NCBI GenBank assembly: GCA_037893245.1
Contig: JBAIAA010000871.1
Coordinates: forward strand, 1-64,000
Direction: 5' to 3'
DNA length: 64,000 bases
DNA from: Crossaster papposus
Lineage: Eukaryota; Echinodermata; Asteroidea; Velatida; Solasteridae
Shown here: positions 11,108-22,434 of the stretch, in pieces
Position numbering within the stretch: the first letter of the stretch is position 1
Layout: each line of letters starts with the position of its first letter
Program-made: the position numbers and the translations under genes
Notes under the pieces: generated by a model
Told to the model about the DNA's origin: nothing
Database searches by the model: none
The model's input: only the letters and a program-made list of their open reading frames with translations

Positions 11108-12051
11108 CTGAGGGTGTTATGTTAAAAGAACAAGCGTTACAACGGATTAAATAATGGGTCATTCTTTACTAAATCACCTGCATAAAAAGTTGTCGGGAGT
11201 CTCACTCATTTCGGTTTGATTCTGTTTCGTTTTTGTCACTTCCGGCCGTTTTTTCACCCTATTTTATGCCGGGCCGTGTCGGTTTAGGGAGTTAACGTCG
11301 GTTTCTGTTCGGAGTTGGTTTATCTTTCACGTTTAGGCTCAGTTTTGCCTGATCAACCCAACATGCTGCACAATCTGGTATGGTCTGGTCTTGATTTGAA
11401 TACCCAAAGTGAAACAATGCACCACAAAGCCTTTGCCTTAACGTTTACACAAACATGTACTTTTTAATAATCTGAAACCTTGGTTTATATTTATGGAAAA
11501 CCGTAGGAAAACTCATTGTTACAACAAATTCAAACTTAAGTCAAATGCACTCCTGAAAATTGTGTAGCCTGGTTTAAATAGAAAAATGGATTCGATGATT
11601 TTTTTCAACTGTTTTAACCGCCAATAATTCCCTGCTAAATAACCTCTCAGTTCTATCAATTCATTGCACACTGCATAGCAAATTGTGCCTTTGTACAGCT
11701 CCGCCTAAATTGCTTTCCCTACTCTCGTGTGCTACTGACAGTCGTATAGCTAAGTGCGATCATTGATGCAACCTTACCTTATTAACGAGAAATGTCCCGT
11801 TAGTATTTTCCAGTGATTGGACCCTATTTACGGCTTTGGTGATCTCCTCAACACAAGCCCCAGGCAAGCTGTTTGGGCAGTCCCACCTAAATTTGAGTTT
11901 CAAAAATATTTGCACAAATACAAAGTTCACACACGTTGACAAAGACAAATGTATTCAATATTTGATTGTGCACGTTGCGTATTTTTTTTACGAAGTGCGC
12001 ACGTCCGCAGCTAACTCACTCAGTCGTCTTTGAAAACTTCGTCTTTTTCAT
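10997..12051 (-). CDS. Uncharacterised protein, first three coding exons (partial gene)
   Basis: Three phase-compatible exons form one open frame on the minus strand. Exon 1 (12051-12020) gives MKKTKFSKTT and ends at a strong GTGAGT donor. Exon 2 (11886-11778) starts after TTTAG, gives WDCPNSLPGACVEEITKAV and onward, and ends at GTAAGG. Exon 3 (11107-10997) starts after CCTCAG, gives VDQERYRVQIFNWTWAEWLD and onward, and ends at GTAATG. Introns are 133 and 670 bp. The junction codon between exons 1 and 2 completes exactly, and the junction between exons 2 and 3 falls between codons. About 84 residues are visible, with no signal peptide or membrane span in them. A CCAAT box (complement at about 12079) lies just upstream of the ATG. 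I do not recognise the family; the aromatic-rich exon 3 looks like a folded beta domain, which is a guess. The downstream exons are not identified. Confidence 0.6.
11778..11886 (-). CDS. Exon 2 of the uncharacterised minus-strand gene
   Basis: 109 nt: one base completes the split codon from exon 1 and 36 codons follow. It is bounded by a TTTAG acceptor and a GTAAGG donor. Confidence 0.6.
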
Positions 12052-12550
12052 TTATCTTGTTCATTATCTCCTTCTCCGTAGGCCAATCAGCAATCGCAAA
12101 ACTGCGGTTATCAACACGTACTACGCACACGCACAACATTCCTTTGTGACGCAGCGCAAATTAGATATGCAACGCAGGCCAGCGTCACCGCTGAATGGGT
12201 TAACTGCGTGAAGACGATATGCCTATTCAAAAGTTCGAATTTGCATGAAAAGATCACGCCCCATTTAAGTGAGTTTGCAAAGACAACTGTATGAGTTAGG
12301 GATCTGGACTGTGTCGTTAGCGGGTGCACTGTGTGAAAAGAATACGTGACGTGACTTTGATATTCTTCATAATGTAACTTTGGCTGGCCTCAGGGACGAG
12401 GTGTCTCCTTTGCAGTTGTTTTTGTGACCATAACTAAAGATCACATAATTCAAAGTAATTTGCACTGTTAAAATTGCTGAGATTCGTATACATAAAATTG
12501 AGGAAATGGGGTTAGACTCTTTAAATCACTATAAGTGAACAGTACACAGT
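12052..12550. promoter_or_regulatory. Upstream region of the 12-kb gene
   Basis: CpG-containing sequence with a CCAAT box at about 12079 on the minus strand and no TATA box at the usual distance. No frame of note. Confidence 0.3.
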
Positions 12551-12559
12551 ATGCAATAC

Positions 12560-12810
12560 ATATTCTGCAGTGTGCAGAGGTTGCGCCAAATGAAACTACA
12601 CACACGATTACACTTTGTAAGTAATAAATCTACATGGGGGACAAAGGTCAGCTTTCTGTCAATACAAATTGCAAGTTCCTTATGTACATTAACTCCCCTA
12701 AGCATGTTGGAGTATAAGTGACACTGATGGTTTCTTCTAAAGTGACAAGAATACAACACTGCATTTATTATTATTGAAAGATAACTTGCACATGTGAAAG
12801 ACCAACACAT
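12560..12810 (-). pseudogene. LINE reverse transcriptase C-terminal fragment
   Basis: The frame contains ELAICIDRKLTFVPHVD followed by LLTKCNRVCSFIWRNL. This is the pattern of the thumb region after the RT domain in Jockey/CR1-like LINEs (LGI-ID-KL-F-HI). It is short and lacks the catalytic core, so it is a relic. Confidence 0.55.
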
Positions 12811-13539
12811 GATTCTGTCGAAGTCCTGCTGTAATGAAGATGCATCAACAGGACAACCAATCTTACAAACAACTGAAAGCGCATCAGTAAATTAAAACAA
12901 TTTTAAAAATAGTTTTTGAGATGAAAGCACTTGGGGAGTAAGTAACCAAAATAGCACTCCCTGCTTTTTCTGGCCTCGCTCGCTGTGCGCTGCAGCTGAC
13001 AGATATTTCCGGCCCCACTCCTTGCTTGGTTATCTGTCATCCGTACGTTCCAAATACCGCAAAACCCTTTGCGTGTATGCATGTGCTAGTGTTCGTCAAG
13101 GGGTGTGTGTGAAGCGTCTAGTGCAGTAGTGCAGTCATAGTTATAGTACTGTACACCCTACTTTCTACCTTCAGCTGCTGCCGCTGGCTAGCCCCATTTG
13201 GGGCGAAAATGAAAGCTGTGTTAAACAATCCTAGGATCTTATTTTGATTACAAACCTGGGCAGGTGGTGGATCGTATAGTCCTAAGTATAGGAAGACAGG
13301 CCTCCTAAGAGAAGGCAAACTCTAATCTAAACCACCGTCTCGGGAGAGGAGGGCGACCACACGAGCACTAGTTTCGCAAAAGAAAAGCCTAATCATGATC
13401 TTAAATCCAATGATGAATCGTATGAATTGTGAGCATGATGACGGTGCTCCCTCAAACCCCATTCAAGGTTGCTTTAGGAAAAGAAGCATGATGGGTGCCG
13501 GAGAACATACGCACTACATGTACCAAGATGTGAGAGGAG
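12811..13539. other. No recognisable gene
   Basis: Nothing firm is seen. The right part may be the decayed 5' region of the following LINE. Confidence 0.4.
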
Positions 13540-14360
13540 CTTGTTTCCCGCCACCATGAATGTGCGAGCTATCAGGGAGGACGAGAGAGCCAAGGAGCTA
13601 GTGAATAGGATGAGGAGACACAGAGTGGCAGTGTGTATGATCCTCATGAGCACAGGAGGATGCATGCATATGGTATGAGAGAAAACGTGGTTACCAACAT
13701 GATAGAGGATTACTGGCTTATCACGGAATCAGCTTGGCGAAATGAAGCTCAGATGGCAACTAGAGGGGTATGGCTCATGCTAAGAGAGGTATAGACGTCG
13801 TTAATCAATGCTAACCGGTCTACTAAATAAATACTCATTGCCTCCTTCAAGAGCAATCCAGTCCTCACCACTGTAGGGGCCTACGCGCCAACTCTCCTAG
13901 CACCTAGAGGATGTTCTAAGACAAGCAGTAGAGGCTGTGCCCCAACATCATTTCTTTGCCATCCAAGAGGACTTCAATGCCTGACTTAGACAGGGAGATG
14001 CTCCTTTTCCCTTTGTTCCTTTTACAGCCTCACTAATCAAGATATATACTCAAACAAGAAAAAGTCCTAGTAAAAACCCATGAGCTCATTGAAGAAGAGA
14101 TGCTTACCCAGAAAATCAAAGAGTTGGAAGAATCTGAGGTCAACCAAATGCATGCGATGAGCTGGAAGCAGATCAACAAGAATATTGGTAGAAAGTCTTC
14201 CAAGCTCAGATCAAGGGAGATACCGGTATCTTTGATTTATGGTACAATCACCTAAAAAACCTTCTTGGTGAAGAACCAGAGGTGTTTAATGCACAAGCGA
14301 TGGTGGAAGACAAGTTCGAGGACCTAGACATTGCGATGGTGTCGTCCAGTCCTGAAATAT
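13540..14360 (+). pseudogene. RTE-type LINE, endonuclease to early RT, decayed
   Basis: MNVRAIREDERAKELVNRMR at 13557 is the N-terminal helix typical of RTE-type endonucleases. VLTTVGAYAPT near 13868 and FFAIQEDFNA near 13955 (family GDFN, here with Glu for Gly) are endonuclease strands. SWKQINKNIGRKSSK near 14165 and KNLLGEEPEVFN near 14265 are the linker before the RT. Stops and frameshifts break the frame many times. The active-site Asp of DFN is still visible. Confidence 0.7.
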
Positions 14361-15010
14361 GTCCCCATGACTTTGTCAACAATGCGTATGAGAATGGGAA
14401 AATATCGAATCATTATTAATATCCCACCAGTTCCGATCACATTTGTACAATAAAAATGTCCTCCTAAACCTATAAAATGAGGTTAAACTAGCCGAAGAAG
14501 GAGCAGACAAGACAGATAGGCAAAATGGAGTAAAAAGTGTACAAAGAGCTTGAAAAAATGCTACGGTCCGCAAACTGTGTCTGTCTTACAATGCAGTGTG
14601 GAGCACATGATGTGTAATACATTTATTGGGTTTCACAATGCAGTGCAGAGCAAATTTAAAGCATTTATCGGGTCATTTAACTACAGATCTAGGTCATCTA
14701 CAGTTTTAGTTTACCATGGGGACAATGTACTAGAAAATCGTTTCCCAGAGAGGGGGAAGAAGCTTACTATATTTAAAACAGTATATTCTAGAATTGTCCC
14801 TTCTACACTAGCTGCTAGTTAAATCAGTCTATGGGAACCCAAAAGGGTCACTACTCACTTCCTCAGGTGGGAAAAGACGTCCCTTATGTACGTGGACATG
14901 CTGAAATGGGACTCCGTCTTTTATGACTACTGCTGAGGATTTGCACTCCTACTGGACTGGGACATGACCAAGATAGGCGAGCTCAAGTTGCCATGAAGGC
15001 TTCAACTGTA
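14361..15010. other. Unassigned, probably LINE-derived debris
   Basis: A 90-codon open frame at 14550-14822 has no recognisable domain. Confidence 0.35.
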
Positions 15011-15107
15011 GTGATTTGATTTGATATGATTTGATGTGATTTGATGTGATTTGATGCGATTTGATGCGATTTGATGCGATTTGATGTGATTTGATGTGAT
15101 TTGATGG
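15011..15107. repeat. 10-bp minisatellite TGATTTGATG
   Basis: About nine head-to-tail copies of TGATTTGATG with T, C or A at one variable position. Confidence 0.95.
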
Positions 15108-15178
15108 TCGGGTTGGTCAGAAGTCGTAGACCCGATGTGCCATATTGCCGACATATTGCCGATCATGCCCTAACTTAA

Positions 15179-15799
15179 GGCCCAGTCCCATTGCCAATGA
15201 CGCATAAATCACGCATAAATCACGCATAAATCACGCATAAAATTGGTTTGTGCGTGATTGTTCGTGGAGAAATTGGTCATTTTCTGGGGTTGTGCGTGGT
15301 CAGAATCACCGATGAATCGCGTATAAACTGCGCATGTATCACTTACAATCACTGACAAAGAACATTCCACGCACAATAATAATTTTGGTAAGTGATTGTA
15401 AGTGGAACATACGTGGATTGTGCGTGTTTTGTAAGTGATATGTGCGTGTTCTGTAAGTGATTCGTCAGTGATGTGCGTGCTAGGAGCCAGTTCCTGACGC
15501 ACAAGCACTGACGGAACACTGACAGAACACGGACATATCACGCACCTTCCACGTCCAAACTACGTACAAACTGCGCATAAACTGCGTATAATCGCGCACG
15601 TTGTGCGTGGACAATTTTTTGAACCGTTCAAAACCGGCGATCGCGCACAAACCCGTCTCCGCGTACAATCACTTACAAAAACTGATGCTCCACGTGTGAA
15701 ACACGTGGGATTTACGCACATCACTGACGAATCACGCACGAAGAAAATTTTATGCGCAATTCATGAGTAATTCGTGCGCAAGTGCAGTGGGACTGGGCC
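15179..15799. mobile_element. MITE with GGCCCAGTCCCA termini
   Basis: It starts GGCCCAGTCCCATTGC and ends with its complement GCAGTGGGACTGGGCC. The 620-bp interior is built almost entirely from short motifs in both orientations (CACGCATAAAT four times at the left, then CACGCAC, CACTTACA and GTAAGTG), so the single strand could fold on itself heavily. No protein is encoded. Confidence 0.85.
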
Positions 15800-16900
15800 T
15801 TTACATTGCAACTTGGAGAATATTTGAAGTTGGCTGTATCATTTGCAGCTATTCAAAAAGCAAATCTGACTAATTTATTGTGAAAAACTTACTAGGTTTA
15901 AAGATAGTACTTAATGACACTGAACTCCTTTTGAAATTATTATTTCTTGCATGTTGTCATTTTGATAAAAATGGGTCATTTAAAAATATGTGTCAGGTTA
16001 TACATTTTTGGAAATTTCTGTTTGTACATTATACATGTAGTTGGGTGAATGAACTGGCAAGCACATACAATGCGAGTGACTGAATCGATGGTTTGGTGTA
16101 TAATAACTTGTCTACAATTCAGTGAATGTGAATCTTGTCACAAAGCCAGATTTGGGGAGTTTGTAACGGGAGGACGCAATTTAAAGAATGACTCAGCAAC
16201 TTTTTGAAATAAAACCGAGATACTGTTTGCTTGAAATATACAACATTCACAGAAGTTGAACTTCATCAGGTTAAAGTTGTTAAAGCCGCTTTTTTGTGCA
16301 ATTGTGTTTCTTCAAACAAACAATGCATAATCAGGTTGGTACATATACCGTAGTTGAGGGAATTTGCCAATGAGTTCCTGAATGCATACTTCTCTCTGTG
16401 GCTGTGCACCAGTTTGACTCCCGGTACCCACATTGCGGGCCGCATCTTGGCCTGAATGGGACCCTGGATGGAACTTAGAAAGCAGACCATTGTTCCAGTT
16501 TACATAAACTCACTGATTTCCATAGTATTACATAACTGTAAAAACAGAAAAAGAAAGAAACAGTGTTATTACTATAGCAGAAAATACCTTTTTGCATGAT
16601 TGTTTGCAAATGTAATTTTACACAATAGCTATCAAGACTGTCTGAAGGAAAAGGAGCAATGTGCGTGTCATTTATACAATATTCATTTTATAAATTTACT
16701 CAAGCAATACAACATGTATTTGTACCAACAATTTAAACGCACACCCATTGAAAAAGTTGACTGTTATGCAGGCTCGTCTTTTCCATTGTTCAATTACTTT
16801 ATGTTCATGTAATGTAGGACATCTGTAGTTCAAAAATGTGACTCTCGGTCACACTAAATTAAGAGGAAATAAACCCATGGTGTCCGGAAATTGGGCACAT
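15800..16900. other. No recognisable gene
   Basis: AT-rich sequence with short frames only. Nothing is supported. Confidence 0.5.
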
Positions 16901-16984
16901 AATAATCAGCTGTGTAACCAACGTTAACGTGTTTGCACCAGTTAGCACAATATAGATTTTTCGCCCCAAAACCTGTATCTTGCG

Positions 16985-19163
16985 TTGTAGAGGGACGATG
17001 GAGATACGTACTTTTAATATAAATCCTTGCGAAACAACGCGGCGTCAAAATCTCATACAAGGTCACCGTGGGCAAGTACCTGTCCAAAAAAGAGCCAACA
17101 CGCCGGATCCTTAGCTAAATTGCCGGCATATTTGACTCTTAGTACGTGCTACTAGATCGGTATGCAGCGACTCTGGCAACAAGGACTGGAATGGGACCAG
17201 GAACTTCCCATTAATGAGCAGAGCGAGTGGGTTCAACTGTTTAGTGAGATGAAACAGCTCAACGATGTCAGCTTCCCAAGATGCCTCACCCCATCCAACA
17301 CTGCAGGCTAGGGAACCCGACTCTGTGCATATTTTCTGATGCAGCAGAAGAAGTTTTTGGTGCCTGTGCGTATGCAAGATGGCAACTGATAGACGGCACA
17401 TTTGATGTGCGATTCATTGCAGCTAAGTCACGAGTTGACAGAAGTTGAAGAAGCTGACGAAGTTGAAGAAGCTGACAGTTCCTCGACTTGACTTACAAGC
17501 AGCAATGATGGCTACTAGACTGTAGCAGACTATCTTTAAGGAGAACAAACGGGAGATTTGGCACGCAATCTTTTTCTCCGATAGTATGATTGCCTTAGCA
17601 TAAATCCGTAGCCAGGCCAGAGGATTAAAATCGTTCGTGTCCAATCGAGTTGGTGAAATCCAGAGCCATTCAGACCCTTCACAGTGGCGACACATCCCAG
17701 GCAAGCTGAACGTGGCAGATGGCGTATCCCGTGGAGTAAGCGTGAAACAGCTGAACCAGCGATGGAAATCTAGACCTGATTTGCTGTACCTACTGGAGGA
17801 GAATTGGCCACATAATGCAACCTGTGTAGACCAGATCGAGAGTGGACAAGGAACGCCAAAAGACCCAAGTTGTACTCATCGTGGCAAAAAATGAAGATAT
17901 CATCGACTGCAATTTCTCAGAATGGAGAAGGCTGATCAGAGTTACCGCCTATGTTCTGCAATTTATCCGGAACCTACGAACCAAGATGCAGAATGGTTCT
18001 GAGAAGGCAGACAAGGCATCCAGAGAAGGTCCACTCTCACCACAGGAGTTGATGGAAGCCACTGACTACTGGGTAACCAAGGCACAGAAGGGTCTACATA
18101 GACGAATGGTCAATGGAGAGTTCAATACACTCAGCCCCTTTTACCGATGAAGCAGGTGTCCTGAGAGGTTGCGGTCGAATAGACGGGTCTACAATGTCAT
18201 ACACCATGAAACATCCGGCGCTGCTGCCTCAGGATCATCACGTCTCCCGTCTGACAATGCGTAACATACACGAGCATGGCCACAACGGAGTAGCCAAGTC
18301 AAGGCAGAAGTACTGGATTTTGAAGGCACGCAACTTGGCCAAGACGGTAAAATATCCCTGTGTGTTCTGCAGAGAGATGAAGCACAAAGCCGAGACGCAG
18401 AAAATAGCCGACTTATCAAAGCAACGCTTGGCACCTTACACGCCACCGTTCCACATCACTGCATGTGACTACTTTGGCCCATTTTAGGTAAATGTTGGAC
18501 GTAACAAAACAGCGAAGCACTATTGAGTCCTGTTTACCTGCCTGAACACTAGAGCTGTTCACCTCGAGTTCAATCATGGAATATCTAGAGGTGATCCGCA
18601 GATTTGTCGTCATCAGAGGCTACCCAGCGACGATGATTAGCGAAAACGGAACCCAGTTTGTCGGAGCAGAACGAGAGCTACGAGAGATGATCCAGGAATG
18701 GGACATTGACAAGCTGTGCGAGTTCGGAGCAGAGACGGTTATGGAGTGGATATTTATTACGCTATCCGCTCCACACCAGAACGGGTGCGCAGAATAATTA
18801 GTCAAAAGCTGCAAGACTACTCTCAATAAAGCCATGGGAGCTCAGGTGCCGACCCCGTTCGAGCTTTACACCATCTTGTTGGATGTGGTACATCTTGTCA
18901 ACCGGCGCCCAATAGGGAGGTTCCCCAATGATCCAGACTGTGGCTCCTACCTCCGAATGACATGTAACTTGGACGCGCTTTAACTGATGTTCCTCGAGGG
19001 CCATTCCGTGAAACCAGAAATCTGAGGCATCGCGTCGAATGTGTACAAAGGGTCGTCGATTCTTTCTGGAAGCGGTGACGTGCTGCCATTGGTAGTGCCG
19101 CGAAAGAAATGCATGACAGACAGACGCAACATGCAGATTGGGGATATCGTGACAGTGTTTGAT
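16985..19163 (+). pseudogene. BEL/Pao LTR retrotransposon, RT end to integrase, decayed
   Basis: The pol order of BEL/Pao is readable with many breaks. RRILS-IAGIFD near 17100 is the end of the RT. SDAAEEVFGACAYARWQL near 17330-17390 is the RNase H start, and RFIAAKSRV follows near 17410. FFSDSMIALA near 17570 and QWRHIPGKLNVADGVSRG near 17683 follow. The integrase zinc-binding part is near 18220-18390, with His pairs and the CVFCREMKHKAETQ Cys pair, then MADL-like IADLSKQRLAPYTPPFH. ACDYFGPF at 18463 has the first Asp, and ISENGTQFVG near 18640 the second. APHQNGCAE near 18775 precedes the Glu. NRRPIGRFPNDPDCGSYL near 18900 and VPRKKCMTDRRNMQIGDIV near 19095-19150 close the protein. No LTRs were found, and stops throughout show it is dead. 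Confidence 0.85.
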
Positions 19164-19330
19164 TAATTGATTGATTGATCGATTAATTATGGTTTATTTA
19201 ATTCATATTGTGGCCCACAGGCCAAACAACATAAATAGTACATTTTATCAAAAGATACATTTAAAATTTAAAATTTAAACAATAACATTATTTAAAAGAA
19301 TCAGTACGTTGCACTGTTCTCCACCGATGC
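19164..19330 (-). mobile_element. 3' end of a LINE or SINE with (ATCA)n-type tail
   Basis: Read on the minus strand, GGCCTGTGGGCCACAATATG is followed by an AATAAA-rich stretch and ends in ATCAATCAATC repeats at 19163-19190. This is the usual 3' layout of L2/CR1-like LINEs and the SINEs that use them. Confidence 0.5.
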
Positions 19331-19689
19331 CCAGCAAACTCAATTTTTTTTTATATATACACAATTGCACATTAAAGTTACCATATACAAAAGGACATCA
19401 GTCCTTCTGATTTGAGGCGTGCGATCATTTACCCACACCTTCGCACGCCTAAAACCTTCCTGAGAAGTGCTAATAATCGCACGCCTGAATCCCACTGTAC
19501 CGCACACCTCGGCATACATTTACGGCATAATATACTACATAGTTTGTGTCATTAAAGAGAAAATGGCTTGACTGTAAACTAACCAAGATACATTTAAAAA
19601 ATGCCAAGTACTGTTTAGTCCCAGGTTGAACCACAGAATCACACGCCTTGAAAATTCACACGCCTACAAAAAATTCAGGTGTGCCTTTT

Positions 19690-20180
19690 TCAACACCCCT
19701 GTAATTTTCAAAACAGAAGGACTGGGACATGCGTCATTCCTGTCCTGCTGTACGGCTCAGAAACCTGGACACTCTTGAAATCCGATCTGAGAAGACTTGA
19801 GTCATTCCACCAAAGGTGTCAACGCTCAATCCTACATGTAGGTATCCAGTGGTTTGACTTCGTCAGTAATAACGAGGTCACCCGCAGAACAAGATTGCCA
19901 ACCATCAACCACCAAATCCAACGTCGCTGCACCACCTTCTTTGGTCACGTCGCTCGCCTGGCTGACAACATTCCAGCCAAAAATGCTCTGGGCAGTGCCA
20001 TCAGTTCCAGGAGAGGTCAACTGCCAACTCCCGGTTGGGAGAGATCCCATGGCCGTCCAAGATCATCCTGGTCGGAACAACTGGGACGGCCTAGAGAGAT
20101 TGACTATTATGTGGAATGAGGCTGTAGGACGTGGGCACAGGAGATGGGCGCGACGGACCATTGCTGTCTATGCGGATGAT
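19690..20180 (+). pseudogene. LINE C-terminal region (RTE/craniofacial-like type)
   Basis: PVLLYGSETWTL at 19740 is the hallmark that follows the RT domain in these LINEs. It continues with LRRLESFHQRCQRSIL, VTRRTRLPTI, RRCTTFFGHVARL and a Pro/Arg-rich end (GWERSHGRPRSSW). A one-base shift near 20050 moves the last part to another frame. The element starts upstream only as decayed sequence. Confidence 0.75.
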
Positions 20181-20189
20181 TGAAGGGTA

Positions 20190-20395
20190 CAGCCATGGCT
20201 GCCGCTGCTGTAAAGGTCGTTCTCAATTACTGTATTAATAAGGGCACTGTATTTTGTTGCTCTCTTGATGCTGAGGGGGCATTCGATGCTATATTCCTCA
20301 TGATATTATTTTCGATAAGTTATGTGATAGCATTGGTGATGACAGGTGGAGATACTTCTTATCACGGTATACTATTACTTGCAGGGGCGTTGCGA
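20190..20395 (+). pseudogene. LINE reverse transcriptase fragment
   Basis: AVKVVLNYCINKGTVF followed by CSLDAEGAFDAI matches the first catalytic block of a LINE RT (LD-x-GAFD). It comes from a different family to the tail just upstream and is cut off by a poly-G tract. Confidence 0.65.
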
Positions 20396-20432
20396 GGACA
20401 TTTTTATTAGGGGGGGGGGGGGGGGGGGGGGG
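20388..20432. repeat. CAGGGGCGTTGCG tip followed by poly-G tract
   Basis: A CAGGGGCG phrase typical of hAT-like or related DNA transposon tips is followed at 20410 by about 22 G. It may mark an insertion boundary. Confidence 0.5.
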
Positions 20433-20767
20433 TGTGGAAGTTATTTACAGCGTGGGATCCTGGCCACTTTTCTCTGACTTTTTGAATCCAATTTACAATT
20501 TTTTTCTTGGCATTTTGTATTGCATTATTTTCCCTCTGAGCGGAACTCATAACGGCGGGGGATGACTGGCATCATGCATGATCAAAAGGTGATTAACATC
20601 AAGACACCATCGCCAATTAAACATTTCACCGCAAAACCGTCTACTTTTATAAATTCACTGTAGTGTACACATTGTAGGTTAAGAATTCAGTTATGTGGAA
20701 ACTTGAACTGAGGTAAGGACAGTAAGATTTACTGTTCTGTGGTAACTTTGAACACTCAGTGACCTGC

Positions 20768-21360
20768 CTAATGGTTTTTCCTCGGGACAGAAACCATTTG
20801 AGCGACAGAATTTATCTCAAGTCCCAAAAAGGTCAGCTGAGTAGTAGGATTTACAGTTTTGTCCATCTTGCACACTTCCCTGAAGCAATTTAGAATTCTC
20901 CGGCAGGAACCAGCCTCTGACGAATTTGAGCCCCCAATGAACAAAACATCATCAACATAATGGCAAATGCGCTCGGACCCAGTTTTTTTCCTTACAGCCC
21001 ATTCTAAAAACATGGAGAAGGTTTCGAACAGAGCAGGGGCGCAGGAAGCCCCCATAGGTAGGCATTTATCCACATAAAACCTATCCACCAATTTGATGCC
21101 CAACAAGCAAAAATCCTCGGGGTAAATAGGGAGAAGACGGAATGCAGATTTTACGTCCGCCTTAGCCAACAATGCACCTTTCCCCGCCCCAAGTACTAGA
21201 TTTATGGCCTCGTCAAAGACGTATACTGAACTGAGCAAAGCTTTCTGTCAATCCGTCATTAATAGAGCCCGATTCAGGGTATGACAAATTGTGAATGAGT
21301 CTAACATGACCGGGGACCGATTTTGGAACAAGCCCTATCGGAGAAATTCTGAGATTCCCC
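20768..21360 (-). pseudogene. DIRS/Ngaro-type reverse transcriptase fragment
   Basis: On the minus strand, GLVPKSVPGHVRLIHNLSYP near 21340-21280 is followed by ALLAKADVKSAFRLLPI, CLPMGASCAPALFETF and ICHYVDDVLFIGG (the YVDD catalytic box) and LTFLGLEINS. This is the RT of tyrosine-recombinase retrotransposons, which integrate by recombination and have no DDE integrase. A break near 21240 separates the first block. No recombinase or terminal repeats are seen here. Confidence 0.8.
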
Positions 21361-21626
21361 AACGGCTTTTTTGACAGCAACGCACTCCGTGGTTAATACC
21401 GAAAAAGTATGAAAGTTTCCGCGCGAAGCCAGTAAACGCGCACACGTCCCTGCCTGTGATTGGCTAATCCCGAGCACTCTCAATTGCTCTGTTGCGCAAT
21501 TCTATTCTTGGAATGACCGGTATCACTCCCCCCGGAGCCAAAGTATATTTTGACAGTCCTTTGGTTTGTCTGGATGGTCTGGGCAGCCGTGCTCGACTGT
21601 CTGGTCACTGGTCAGCCTGATTTTAA

Positions 21627-22013
21627 CTTAAAGGCAGGGAACACCATTGGTAATTGCTTAAATTATCATGAATGAGTAGATTTAGGGGGTTGTATTTTAT
21701 AGTAAATATCTATTAACTGACCTGTCCGAAGTTTTAGAATCATGGATGCCGAGAAAAACACAAAAACAGCGTGTTTTCAACTGGCGTCGAGCAGTTATTC
21801 TTATGTTATCTTTGGGTTTTTTTGCGATCGCCGTCCGGCGATCGCGATTCTTTCTTTATAAAATTAGATTTTTCGGAATAATTATAGGATATCTAGCGCA
21901 ATCATTTTGCTGAATGCCTACAATCAATATTTACTTTCAAATGAGTAAGATATTTCTTAATAATTCGGTAGTAAATATTTTTGATATCTGCAAATGGTGT
22001 ATCCTACCTTTAA
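21627..22013 (+). mobile_element. TTAA-type MITE (AGGTAGGATACACCA family), copy 1
   Basis: TTAA flanks both ends. The left end is AGGCAGGGAACACCATTGG and the right end CAAATGGTGTATCCTACCT. The interior holds a near-perfect palindrome around GCGATCGCCGTCCGGCGATC. TTAA targets are the mark of piggyBac-type transposases; no transposase is encoded. Confidence 0.9.
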
Positions 22014-22155
22014 ACGTGATTTTGCCTTAAATGTAATTTTTGTATTCTAACATGTAATTTTTAGCTGTATTTCTTACACATGCATATTTAACGTGTAATG
22101 TGTTTTATCCTCTCCATTTATGTCGGAAAATAAATAAATAAATAAAAATAGAGCG

Positions 22156-22434
22156 AAGTTCTCAAAGTTCTCAAAGTTCTCAAAGTTTTCAAAGTTCTCA
22201 AAGTTCTCAAAGTTCTCAAAGTTCTCAAAGTTCTCAAAGTTCTCAAAGTTCTCAAAGTTCTCAAAGTTCTCAAAGTTCTCAAAGTTCTCAAAGTTCTCAA
22301 AGTTCTCAAAGTTCTCAAAGTTCTCAAAGTTCTCAAAGTTCTCAAAGTTCTCAAAGTTCTCAAAGTTAGCAAAGTTAGCAAAGTTAGCAAAGTTAGCAAA
22401 GTTAGCAAAGTTAGCAAAGTTAGCAAAGTTAGCA
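22156..22434. repeat. 9-bp minisatellite, two adjoining variants
   Basis: About 23 copies of CTCAAAGTT are followed by about 8 copies of AGCAAAGTT. The period is a multiple of three, so the minus strand stays open as a Phe-Glu-Asn then Phe-Ala-Asn repeat, but nothing around it suggests a gene. Confidence 0.95.
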
